A stretch of 64,000 nt of DNA from Erythrobacteraceae bacterium CCH12-C2. GTDB taxonomy: Bacteria > Pseudomonadota > Alphaproteobacteria > Sphingomonadales > Sphingomonadaceae. Every line of letters begins with the position of its first letter. Position 1 is the first letter of the stretch. Positions 36,502 to 44,380 of the stretch are shown in pieces. Under the pieces are notes generated by a model. The model ran no database searches. It was given only the letters and a program-made list of their open reading frames with translations, and had not been told where the DNA came from. Location: the NCBI GenBank assembly GCA_001556995.1, contig LSKF01000136.1, positions 33,824 to 97,823 of the forward strand, written 5' to 3'. The translations under genes and the position numbers were made by a program.

Positions 36502-38460
36502 TCAGAACCGCGCTTCAATCCCCACCACTGCCGAGCGCCCCGGCGCAATGAAGCTGAACACCGGCTCGTAGCGCTCATCGAGCAGGTTCTCGACCCGGGC
36601 GAAAGCGTTGATCCCCTCGGCCAGCTTCACCCGCGCGTTGAGATCGACCAGCAGGTAATCGCCCAGAGTGGTCAGCGGCGCGGGGAATGATCCGGCCGAG
36701 AAATCGGCGTCCTGCGCCTCGCCATTATAACGCACCGCGAGGTTGGCCGAGCCCGCCTCGTCCGGCGCGGACCAATTGAGCACCGCGCTGGCGAGATGAT
36801 CGGGGCGGCGCACTTCCTCGGCCCCGTTCTCTTCAGCATCGAGGAAGCTGTAGGCCCCGTTGAAGCTGAAGCCCCCGCCGATTTCAGCGGACAGCGCGAC
36901 CTCGACGCCCTGCTGTGTGCTGTCAGTGACCCGGTTGCCAGGGGTCTGGATGAAGGCTGGCGGGGGGAAGGCGAGGAAAATCTCGTTCTCCAGCTCGGCG
37001 CTGAAATAGGTCACGGAAACCCGCGCCGCGCCATCGGCAAAGTCCTGATCCACGCCGACTTCCCAAGAGGTCGATTCCTCGGGCTGCAAATCGGGATTGC
37101 CGACGAAGGCCCCGTCGAAGAACCCGAACAATTCGGTCAGCGTGGGATTCTTGACCCCCGACCCCGCCGCCGCGCGCAGGCGGGTGGTGTCGGTGATGCG
37201 ATACCCTGCGCCGACGCGGAAGGTGGTGGCATCGGCGAAGCGGTCATTGATGTCGTGGCGCAGCGCGGCGGCGAGGTCGAAGCGGTCACCGGTGTAGCGA
37301 TACTCGCCCACGAACCCGACGTTTTCGAGTTCGTTGCGGGAATCGAAGGTCGCCACATTGTTGAACCCTTCCAGCTCGTAATCAGCCGCGAAGGTAAGGC
37401 TGTGATCGCTCCCGCCGAAATTATAGGCGGTGACATAGGAGGCCTTGAAACGGTCGCTTTCCGTGTCGCTGGTGCGCCCCGTGGCATCGACAGTGTTGCG
37501 GTTGGCCTCGGCGATCTGGGCCGACAGATCATGGGTCCAGTCGCCGCCCAGCGCCTCAAGCCGCGCGCCCACCAGCGCGAACAACGCTTCGCTTTCGAAC
37601 CCGTTGCCGGGGCTATCGACCACCAGGCCGAAAGTGGGACTGCCGAAGGCGAAGTCCTGATCGTTGAACTGCCCCTCGGTCAGGACATAGCGCGCAGCGG
37701 CGCGCAGGGTGAGGCCTGCGGCAACTTCGGCCGAGCCCTTGCCCGAGAGGGTGTAGCTGTCGCGCCCGATGTCGCGGGTGCCCCCCCGCGCATTGGGCTC
37801 GCCATCGGTGCTGACCACGGTGGCCGACAGCGCCGCGTCCCAGCCGGTGCCCGAGGCACCATAGCGCGCGGTGCCGTTCACCGTGCCTTGCGTCCCGCCT
37901 TCCAGCCTTGCGGCGAAGCCCGGGACAGCGCGTCCGCCCGCGCTATCATAGGCGATGACCCCGCTCAGCGCGTCATTGCCGTAGAGCGCCGATTGCGGCC
38001 CGCGCAGCACTTCGACCCGCGCGCCGATCTCGGCCTGGAGCGCGCCGATATCATACTCGCCGCTGCCCGGATCGGACACCTCGATCCCGTCGATCAGCAC
38101 CAGCACATGGTTGGCTTCGGAGCCGCGCAGGCGGATCTGGGTCTGGCCCGCGGTCTCGGCCACCGCAAGGCTGGGCACATCGCGCAGCACATCGGCAATG
38201 TCGCGGATCTGGCGCTGGTCGAGTTGCCGGGCTTCGATGACCGTCACCGAGCCGGTGTAGTTCTCGGTATAGACCACATCGCGGGTGCGGTTGGCGTTGA
38301 CGAGGATGCCTTCCTCGCGCCGACGTTCGATCAGGGTGATGACTTGATCGCTTGTGGCAGCCTCGTCATCATTTTTGCGATCAGCCTGTTGTGCATGGCC
38401 CACGCCATGGCACGTGAGCGCCGCCGCAGCGACGCTTCCCAACAATACAAAATTTTTCAC
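36502..38460 (-). CDS. btuB: TonB-dependent outer-membrane receptor, BtuB-like (probable cobalamin uptake)
   Basis: 652 residues, GTG start at 38460 with GGGAGGAAT 5 bases upstream. A signal peptide (MKNFVLLGSVAAAALTCHG) is followed by a plug domain (TGSVTVIEARQLDQRQIRDIADVLRDVP, LRGSEANHVLVLIDGIEV) and a 22-strand-type barrel ending in Phe. It imports a bulky ligand across the outer membrane with TonB energy. The cobalamin riboswitch in its leader makes vitamin B12 or a corrinoid the likely ligand; sequence alone would not prove that. Confidence 0.9.
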   Translation of the reverse strand: MKNFVLLGSVAAAALTCHGVGHAQQADRKNDDEAATSDQVITLIERRREEGILVNANRTRDVVYTENYTGSVTVIEARQLDQRQIRDIADVLRDVPSLAVAETAGQTQIRLRGSEANHVLVLIDGIEVSDPGSGEYDIGALQAEIGARVEVLRGPQSALYGNDALSGVIAYDSAGGRAVPGFAARLEGGTQGTVNGTARYGASGTGWDAALSATVVSTDGEPNARGGTRDIGRDSYTLSGKGSAEVAAGLTLRAAARYVLTEGQFNDQDFAFGSPTFGLVVDSPGNGFESEALFALVGARLEALGGDWTHDLSAQIAEANRNTVDATGRTSDTESDRFKASYVTAYNFGGSDHSLTFAADYELEGFNNVATFDSRNELENVGFVGEYRYTGDRFDLAAALRHDINDRFADATTFRVGAGYRITDTTRLRAAAGSGVKNPTLTELFGFFDGAFVGNPDLQPEESTSWEVGVDQDFADGAARVSVTYFSAELENEIFLAFPPPAFIQTPGNRVTDSTQQGVEVALSAEIGGGFSFNGAYSFLDAEENGAEEVRRPDHLASAVLNWSAPDEAGSANLAVRYNGEAQDADFSAGSFPAPLTTLGDYLLVDLNARVKLAEGINAFARVENLLDERYEPVFSFIAPGRSAVVGIEARF

Positions 38461-38584
38461 GGATTCCTCCCGTCATCAGCAACATAGGGGCCGCGAGGGG
38501 ATCTCATCCCTCACAGCCCGGTGATGTCGCTCACAACGAAAGTCTGTTTCCGCGCCCGGCCAATCCCTGAGCCAAGCAAAGAGC

Positions 38585-38759
38585 GACACGCCCCGGTCGG
38601 TCTCCTGGCTCACGGATCAGCGCATCCGGTGCTCACCTTCCCAGACGCCCGAAGGCCCCCAGTGGCTGCCCCTGTCGGGGCGCGCGACCTGATACTCACC
38701 GCTTACAGTTGCAGGGACAGCTGCGGAATCAAACCGCATTCCCGTTACCTTGGCGCGTC
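38585..38759 (-). ncRNA. Cobalamin riboswitch (AdoCbl-type B12 box)
   Basis: On the minus strand the conserved B12 box AGCCAGGAGACCGACC is present, preceded by CGGGAATGCGGT and CTGCAACTGTAAGCGG, as in cobalamin riboswitches. The closing stem pairs GACGCGCC (from 38759) with GGCGTGTC (to 38585). It lies 124 bases before the receptor start codon. A second hairpin, GAGGGATGAGATCCCCTC, lies between it and the start and could be the expression platform. B12 binding should reduce receptor synthesis. Confidence 0.93.
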
Positions 38760-38769
38760 TTGGTTTTAG

Positions 38770-38970
38770 GCGCTCGCGACCGCGAGCGCAATACGCGCCA
38801 TAAGGCGCGGCGGCCGGTCGGCCTTGCGGCGCTGTGCGCCGTTGTTTTGCCAAACCAAGAGGTTGGAGAGCTGTCCCTCGGCCCGAAGGGCCGCAAGCGC
38901 GACCGCGCGCCGCGCCCTATGGCGCGAAAGCCAAGGCGGACGGATGTCCGCCGCCCGGCGCCTGAGGGCG
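38770..38970. other. Tandem array of eight or nine short perfect hairpins
   Basis: About 200 bases packed with perfect inverted repeats and very short loops: 38770-38789 (8 bp, loop GACC), 38794-38809 (6 bp, ATAA), 38812-38823, 38827-38841 (6 bp, TGT), 38853-38866, 38880-38892 (5 bp, GAA), 38911-38926 (6 bp, CTAT), 38935-38952 (7 bp, GGAT) and 38959-38970 (4 bp, TGAG). Open frames on both strands are Arg/Ala-rich and look like by-products. I cannot name this element. It lies between the riboswitch and tRNA-Ala. Confidence 0.7.
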
Positions 38971-38985
38971 AAAACAAAGTATCCG

Positions 38986-39035
38986 GTTAAACGCACAAGG
39001 CCTTCCCCACCGGGGGAAGGCCTTGTGCGCTTAAC
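38986..39035 (-). terminator. 23-bp hairpin directly after tRNA-Ala
   Basis: The arms 38986-39008 and 39013-39035 pair at 22 of 23 positions with the loop ACCG. The minus-strand arm begins immediately after the encoded CCA of the tRNA. No T-run follows directly, only TTTGTTTT about 12 bases on. It may be a terminator or a processing/stability structure. Confidence 0.6.
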
Positions 39036-39111
<76 letters not shown>

Positions 39112-39225
39112 GTTCCCAGTCTTCAACCGCCCGTTCATGCCCCATCAGGGCCGGGCGAGGGCGCGCATTAGCTGTTCGCGCCAAGGCTTGCAACGCCCGA
39201 TTTTCGTCCATGCACCCGCCGCGCC

Positions 39226-40089
39226 TTACTGGCCCGAGGCGCGTGGCGGTGCTTCGGTGATCGGCTGCACCACCGGCTGCGAAGTGACGCCTTCGGTGAC
39301 CGGGATTACCGGCACGGCAACGCCGGTTTCAGGGTCAATGACGGTCTGCACCGCCATCTCCGGCACCCGGACCCCGCTAACGCGCGCCTCCTGCACCGCG
39401 ACCCATCCCGGCTGCGATGCCCCATACAGCGCACCCCACTTGGCGTCCCATTCCGCTGAGGCCTGCTGATAGACCTCGTATTCGTGGAAGAACTCTTCGA
39501 ACGGCACCATCAGCCCGTCAAAATTGGCGCGGGCGAAGGCCAGCGGGTCGGTCGGCGGAGCGGCCAGGGCGCGGTTCGACATATCCAGCGCCGCGCGGCA
39601 GAACCCGGCGCGAGCGGCGGGCAGTGCGAAGAAATTATAGACCTGCGTGGTGTAGCCATCGCGCGCCACCATGGCATCGCGGCGCACCCGGTGGCGGGCG
39701 TTGAAGCCTTGCTCGATCCGGTCGTTGACCGCCTTGAGCGGCTTCGCCCCGCGCGAGAGGAACTGCCGATAGCCTTCGAGGATCGGCTCGTATTCAGGCG
39801 ACAGGCAATTGAGCGCCGCGACGTTCCAGGCCGAGCGCAGGTTCCAGACCAGCTGATCATCGCTCAGGTTGCTGTTGATCGTCACGCGGCGTCCATTCGG
39901 GCCGCGCGCAGGGATATCCATCACATAATGCGCCCCGCCGGGCGGCAGCGGGGTGGTGCTGCAGGCCGAAACCAGCGCGCTGCCGATCGCGATAGCGGTG
40001 ATCTTCAAGCCGAACGGGGTCTGCCACGCGCGCGCTGCGGGGACAGCCGGTTCGGCCAGCAATGGTGTCTGTTCGGGGGCGGCGGTCAT
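39226..40089 (-). CDS. Hypothetical lipoprotein
   Basis: 287 residues, family not recognised. About 32 residues precede a hydrophobic stretch with a lipobox-like LVSACS (Cys near 43), so a membrane-anchored lipoprotein is likely, although the leader is long. The body is helical and aromatic (EYEPILEGYRQFLSR, FHEYEVYQQASAEWDAKWG), and the tail is Pro/Val-rich. The gene stands alone between tRNA-Ala and the Bax-inhibitor family gene. Confidence 0.72.
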   Translation of the reverse strand: MTAAPEQTPLLAEPAVPAARAWQTPFGLKITAIAIGSALVSACSTTPLPPGGAHYVMDIPARGPNGRRVTINSNLSDDQLVWNLRSAWNVAALNCLSPEYEPILEGYRQFLSRGAKPLKAVNDRIEQGFNARHRVRRDAMVARDGYTTQVYNFFALPAARAGFCRAALDMSNRALAAPPTDPLAFARANFDGLMVPFEEFFHEYEVYQQASAEWDAKWGALYGASQPGWVAVQEARVSGVRVPEMAVQTVIDPETGVAVPVIPVTEGVTSQPVVQPITEAPPRASGQ

Positions 40090-40284
40090 GATGATGTGAA
40101 CCTCTCGTACGACCGTAGGGGACGGTCGCTCTCGGCATTCCGGTTGTGCGGACTATCACACCGAGGATAGTCTCAGATAGCGATAAAGCAAATGCCCGAA
40201 GCCTTGGAAAAGGCCCCGGGCATTTGTGACTTCAACATCTGTGTCTTGCGCAAGGCCTTGCGCCTGAAACACTGTTCGCGCCGA

Positions 40285-41028
40285 TTACTCGCGGTTGCCG
40301 AGGAAATTCAGCAGGAACATGAACATGTTGATAAAGTCGAGATAGAGGCTCAGCGCGCCCATGATCACGGCCTTGCCCATGAACGAGGTGCCGCGCAGCT
40401 GCTCGTACTGCATCTTCAGCCGCTGCGTGTCATAGGCGGTGAGACCCGCAAAGATCAGCACACCCAGCCCGCTGATAACAAACGCCATCGCGCTCGACTG
40501 CAGGAACAGGTTGACGAGGCTCGCGATGATGAGGCCGATCACCCCCATGATCAGGAAGCTGCCGAAACCGGTCAGGTCCTTCTTGGTGGTATAACCCCAC
40601 AGGCTCAGGCCCGCAAAGGCGCCAGCGGTGGCGAAGAAGGTCACCGCGATCGATTCCCCGGTGAAGACCAGGAAGATCGTCGACAGCGACAGGCCCATCA
40701 CCGTGGCATAGGCCCAGAACAGGATGTTGAGCGTGCTCTGGCTCATCTTGTGGAGGCCGAAGCTCATCGCCAGCACGAAGCCGAGCGGGGCGAGCATCAC
40801 CACCCACATCAGCGGGCTGCCAGCCATCGCTGCGGCAAAGCCGCTACTGGCGGCAACCAGCGCCACGATCCCGGTCAGCAGCACCGCCGAGGCCATGTAG
40901 TTGTAGATCTTGAGCATGTACGAACGCAGGCCCTCGTCATAGCTCACGCGGCCGGCGACATCGCCCCCGGCGCGGGGCACGGAGCCCAGGCGCTGCGCAT
41001 TGCGCGAGGTGTCTTTCCAGTCAGCCAT
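40285..41028 (-). CDS. Bax inhibitor-1 / YccA family membrane protein
   Basis: 247 residues with about seven transmembrane helices after a 45-residue cytoplasmic N-terminus. Family features are YMLKIYNYMASAVLLTGIVA, LFWAYATVMGLSLS and the C-terminal ALSLYLDFINMFMFLLNFLG. Members are inner-membrane proteins thought to conduct or modulate calcium or protons; the bacterial role is unsettled. Single gene. Confidence 0.93.
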   Translation of the reverse strand: MADWKDTSRNAQRLGSVPRAGGDVAGRVSYDEGLRSYMLKIYNYMASAVLLTGIVALVAASSGFAAAMAGSPLMWVVMLAPLGFVLAMSFGLHKMSQSTLNILFWAYATVMGLSLSTIFLVFTGESIAVTFFATAGAFAGLSLWGYTTKKDLTGFGSFLIMGVIGLIIASLVNLFLQSSAMAFVISGLGVLIFAGLTAYDTQRLKMQYEQLRGTSFMGKAVIMGALSLYLDFINMFMFLLNFLGNRE

Positions 41029-41169
41029 TGTGAAACCCTTAGCCTTTCCATGTCGGAGCGCGGAAACGCCCGCGCTCTCAATGTGGGGAATATCGGTGTT
41101 TCGCCCGCGCTTTTCAAGCGAAACCGGATTGCAATCGGTGCAAATGGTTCAGATTAACGGCCGTTAATA

Positions 41170-41970
41170 TTAACTGCCTTGTGAGAGCGCCGCGCCCTTG
41201 TCGCGCGTGGCGCGCAGGGTCGCGGTCAGCAGGCGGCGCAGGGCCGCGTCATTATCGAGCACATTGAGCCCTTCGCGGGTCATGCCGCCGGGGCTGGCGA
41301 CCCGGTCGGCGAGGATGGCGGGGCTGACATCAGCCGCCGCCGCGAGCGCCGCCGCTCCCTCCACCGTGGCGAGCGCGAGCTGTGCTGCGGTCGCTTGATC
41401 GAGCCCGAGATCGACCGCGGCCCCTGCCAGCGCATCGATGAAGCGATAGACAAAGCCCGGCCCCGATCCTGCGAGCGCGGTGACCAGATCGAACTGCGCC
41501 TCGCCTTCAAGCCACACCGCACTGCCCAGCAAGTCGAACAGGGCAAACACGCCATCGCGACCGCCTGCGTCCAGCCCTTGCGCGGCGAGGATCACTGGCG
41601 ATTTGCCAATGGCGGCGGCAAGGTTGGGCATCACGCGGACATGGGCCGAGGCCTGCGGAAACGCAGCGGCAAGCTGTGCTAGCGTGATCCCGGCCAGTAG
41701 CGAACACACCGTCACACCCCCGGTCAGTGCCTGCAAGCCGGGGCCGAGCGCGCCCAATTGCTGCGGCTTGAAGCCCAGCAGAACCGCGTCATGACCGCCC
41801 GCTGCCGCAGCCTCATCCGCGCTGCGATAAAGTGTCACCCCGGCAGGCGCATCGGCCAAAGCGGGGTCAAGCACCGCGAAGCGCCCCGGATCCTCCCCCG
41901 CACCTAGCCACCCGGCCAGCATCGCCCCGCCCATATTGCCGCAGCCGATGATGAGAAGCTGGTTGATCAT
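41170..41970 (-). CDS. proC: Pyrroline-5-carboxylate reductase
   Basis: 266 residues. The dinucleotide-binding start is LLIIGCGNMGGAMLAGW. VRVMPNLAAAIGKS and LAGSGPGFVYRFIDAL are conserved in the family, and the C-terminal SPGGMTREGL segment is the proline-site signature. It reduces pyrroline-5-carboxylate to proline. A palindromic repeat lies in the gap to ybjN upstream; the pair is probably one transcript. Confidence 0.95.
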   Translation of the reverse strand: MINQLLIIGCGNMGGAMLAGWLGAGEDPGRFAVLDPALADAPAGVTLYRSADEAAAAGGHDAVLLGFKPQQLGALGPGLQALTGGVTVCSLLAGITLAQLAAAFPQASAHVRVMPNLAAAIGKSPVILAAQGLDAGGRDGVFALFDLLGSAVWLEGEAQFDLVTALAGSGPGFVYRFIDALAGAAVDLGLDQATAAQLALATVEGAAALAAAADVSPAILADRVASPGGMTREGLNVLDNDAALRRLLTATLRATRDKGAALSQGS

Positions 41971-41980
41971 TACAATAACC

Positions 41981-42070
41981 CCGTTCGGGCTGAGCTTGTC
42001 GAAGCCCCGTCCTTCTCTTCTCGCGGCGATAGAAGAAAGTACGGCCCTTCGACAAGCTCAGGGCGAACGG
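41981..42070. repeat. REP-like palindrome upstream of proC
   Basis: CCGTTCGGGCTGAGCTTGTC (arm 41981-42010) faces GACAAGCTCAGGGCGAACGG (arm 42041-42070) across about 30 bases. It is nearly identical to the element at 49504-49596. It ends 11 bases before the proC start codon and fills the ybjN-proC gap. Confidence 0.88.
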
Positions 42071-42103
42071 GTGTCGGGCCGGGGGCGAGCCGAAACCTGA
42101 ACC

Positions 42104-42595
42104 CTAAGCCTCGCCCGCCGCGTCAACCATGGCCGCATCGAGCGCCGCGCGCGGCGACTTGTCGCCCCACAGCACGAACTGGAACGCGGGGTAGAACCGG
42201 TCGCATTCGTCGATCGCGCATTCGACCAAGGCCTGCGCCATATCGAGGCTCAGCCGCCCGTCATCACCCAGCAGCGCGCCGTGGCGGTAGAGCAGCACAT
42301 CGCCGTTCGACCAGATGTCGAAATGCCCCAGCCACATCTGTTCATTGACAAGGCACAGCAATTCATAGGCCGCGGCGCGCTTATCGTCGGTCACGCGGAT
42401 ATCGGGCAGGCACAGGAACTGGAGCACGCTGTCTTCGGGCCGCCAGATCGCGCGCAGCTGGTAATTGGCCCAACTGCCCTGCACTTCGCCGCTCATTTCG
42501 TCATCCGAGACCATCTCGCACGGCCAGCCGCGCGCTTCGAACAGGCTGACGAGCATTTCCACGGGGGCGGCATCATCCTCGGATGAATATTCCAT
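42104..42595 (-). CDS. YbjN domain-containing protein
   Basis: 163 residues from ATG 42595; an alternative start at 42628 adds 11 residues and cannot be ruled out. The fold is of the YbjN / type-III-secretion-chaperone-like kind (MEYSSEDDAAPVEMLVSLFEARGWPCE, MWLGHFDIWSNGDVLLYRHGALL). The function is unknown; it is often found just upstream of proC in alphaproteobacteria. Confidence 0.82.
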   Translation of the reverse strand: MEYSSEDDAAPVEMLVSLFEARGWPCEMVSDDEMSGEVQGSWANYQLRAIWRPEDSVLQFLCLPDIRVTDDKRAAAYELLCLVNEQMWLGHFDIWSNGDVLLYRHGALLGDDGRLSLDMAQALVECAIDECDRFYPAFQFVLWGDKSPRAALDAAMVDAAGEA

Positions 42596-42790
42596 CACGC
42601 GGGGCCTCACGGCATATCCACCCGGCAAGCGGGCCTGGGGAAGGAGCGGCGGGGTGCGTGCGAAACCATCGCTGGCACGAATGGACTCGCAAGGCCCGGC
42701 TTGGCAATGCAGCAGCGGCGAGTGGCTGGGGAGAACCGGACAGAGCTGTGCAAAGCCTGTGCAAAGAAAATCGGGACGCGCCGAAATATT

Positions 42791-44269
42791 CTACTTAAGA
42801 ACCTGAATTTCTTCGCCTTCAGGGCTGACATAGAGGAAACTGTCGAGCCCCTTGGCCTTGAGATCGCGGACCAGAGCCTGCGCTTTGTCGCGGTTGTCGA
42901 CCGGGCCTGCCAGCAGCCGATTGGCCGCGCCCCAGCGGGTGGTGTGCGGCTTGAGCTTGCCCAGCGCATCGCCCCCCGATTTCGAAATGCGCCGCCAATC
43001 GAACGCAAGCGCCTTCACGTCCTTGCCGGTTGCCACCTGCACCCACACCCGGCTGGGATGGACCGGCTTGGGCGGCTCCTTGGGCTTGGGCTTTTCTTCG
43101 GGCGGCGCCTCGCGCTTGACGGTGATCCGGCTGAGATCGACGGCATCGCCGCTAACACGGGCGGAAGGCAATTCGCCCGTGCTGAGATCAGCGAAGGCGT
43201 CCGCCACCCGAACCGGCGGCGATGGCGGCGGAGGCGGAGGAGCAGGTGTCGGCGCAGGCGCGAGTTCAGGTGCAGGTGCTGGTTGAGGGGCGAGCGTCGT
43301 GACCGGCGGTGATACCTCCACCGCAGGAACGGCCGGGCTGGCTGCTGCCAGGCGCGTCGGCTCCCGCTGCGGCGCAAGCTCAGTCGCCGCTAGTGGCGGG
43401 CGCGAGCCCAGCGGCGGGCCGGACGGCGAAAGCCTGCTGTCAGCCCGCTCTTCACTGGCAAATCGCGCCAGCCGCGCGTCCTCCCGCCCGATATCCGCCG
43501 CCCGCGGAAAGATGCCGAGGTTGGCGGCTGCGGCCTGCTGAGATGCGGTCAGGCGCGACATATAGGCAAGATAGGGCACCAGCCGGACCGACAGATCGCG
43601 TGGCATCACCTGCTCGGTGATCACCCCTGCCCGGTCAGCATCACCGAGGATCGCCAGACCAAAGGCGCGCGCGCGCAGGGCCGCTGCATCGCGCTGGTCC
43701 AGCAATGGGCGCAAGGTTTCCTCAAACTTCGCCCGGCTCCCGGAAATCGCATAGCTGATCGCCAGCCGGCGACGCGCCTCGCTATGGGCGGGATCGAGTG
43801 ACAGCGCCTTGAGATAGGCGGCCTGGGCACGTTCCTGATCGCCGTCCAGATCGAAGGCGAGACCCTGATCGGTCAATACCTCGCGCTCGGGCACGCCGCC
43901 TGCCAAAGCGCGCTCAAACTGGCCAAGAGCCTCCTCAGCCCGGCCCGAGCGCAAATAGACCTGCGCCAGGCCTTGGGCCACGAGCGGGTGCGCCGGATCG
44001 ACATCGTCGGCCCGGCCCAAGAAGCCGACTGCGGCTTCCAGATCATCCACCCCGATGGCCGCCATGCCCGCTTCGATCAGCGCGTCGCGATCTTGCGGCA
44101 TCTTGGCAAGCGCCACGAGCGCGCGGTTGAGGCGCTGCACCTCGGGTGACGGCAGGGGCTGCACCACGGCTTGGGACATGACGTCCTGCGCGGCGACACT
44201 GAGCGGCAGGCCGCCCAGAACGGTCGCCACAAGCGCACCGGCGGCGCAAACAGAAGATCGGGATATCAT
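42791..44269 (-). CDS. TPR and SPOR domain protein
   Basis: 492 residues. A signal peptide (VCAAGALVATVLGGLPLSVAAQ) leads to tetratricopeptide-like repeats (about 45-190; DPAHPLVAQGLAQVYLRSGRAEEAL), then a long Pro/Ala-rich linker and a C-terminal SPOR domain (about 410-492; VWVQVATG, ANRLLAGPVDNRDKAQALVRDLKAKG). SPOR domains bind denuded peptidoglycan at the septum. It is encoded 111 bases downstream of ftsZ on the same strand, which fits a division role. Confidence 0.87.
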   Translation of the reverse strand: MISRSSVCAAGALVATVLGGLPLSVAAQDVMSQAVVQPLPSPEVQRLNRALVALAKMPQDRDALIEAGMAAIGVDDLEAAVGFLGRADDVDPAHPLVAQGLAQVYLRSGRAEEALGQFERALAGGVPEREVLTDQGLAFDLDGDQERAQAAYLKALSLDPAHSEARRRLAISYAISGSRAKFEETLRPLLDQRDAAALRARAFGLAILGDADRAGVITEQVMPRDLSVRLVPYLAYMSRLTASQQAAAANLGIFPRAADIGREDARLARFASEERADSRLSPSGPPLGSRPPLAATELAPQREPTRLAAASPAVPAVEVSPPVTTLAPQPAPAPELAPAPTPAPPPPPPSPPVRVADAFADLSTGELPSARVSGDAVDLSRITVKREAPPEEKPKPKEPPKPVHPSRVWVQVATGKDVKALAFDWRRISKSGGDALGKLKPHTTRWGAANRLLAGPVDNRDKAQALVRDLKAKGLDSFLYVSPEGEEIQVLK

Positions 44270-44380
44270 AGGCGGTGATCTAGCTCGCCAAACAGCCGCG
44301 CCAAGCCCACGCCGGAACCGGCTGCGTCCAATGGCATCGCTGGTGCGCCGGGCTGCCCGGCCAAGCGCACCGCATCGCGG

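Noticed and set aside
41981..42070. Repeats considered as part of a CRISPR array
   Set aside because: They are single palindromic elements, not regularly spaced direct repeats with spacers, and there are no cas genes.
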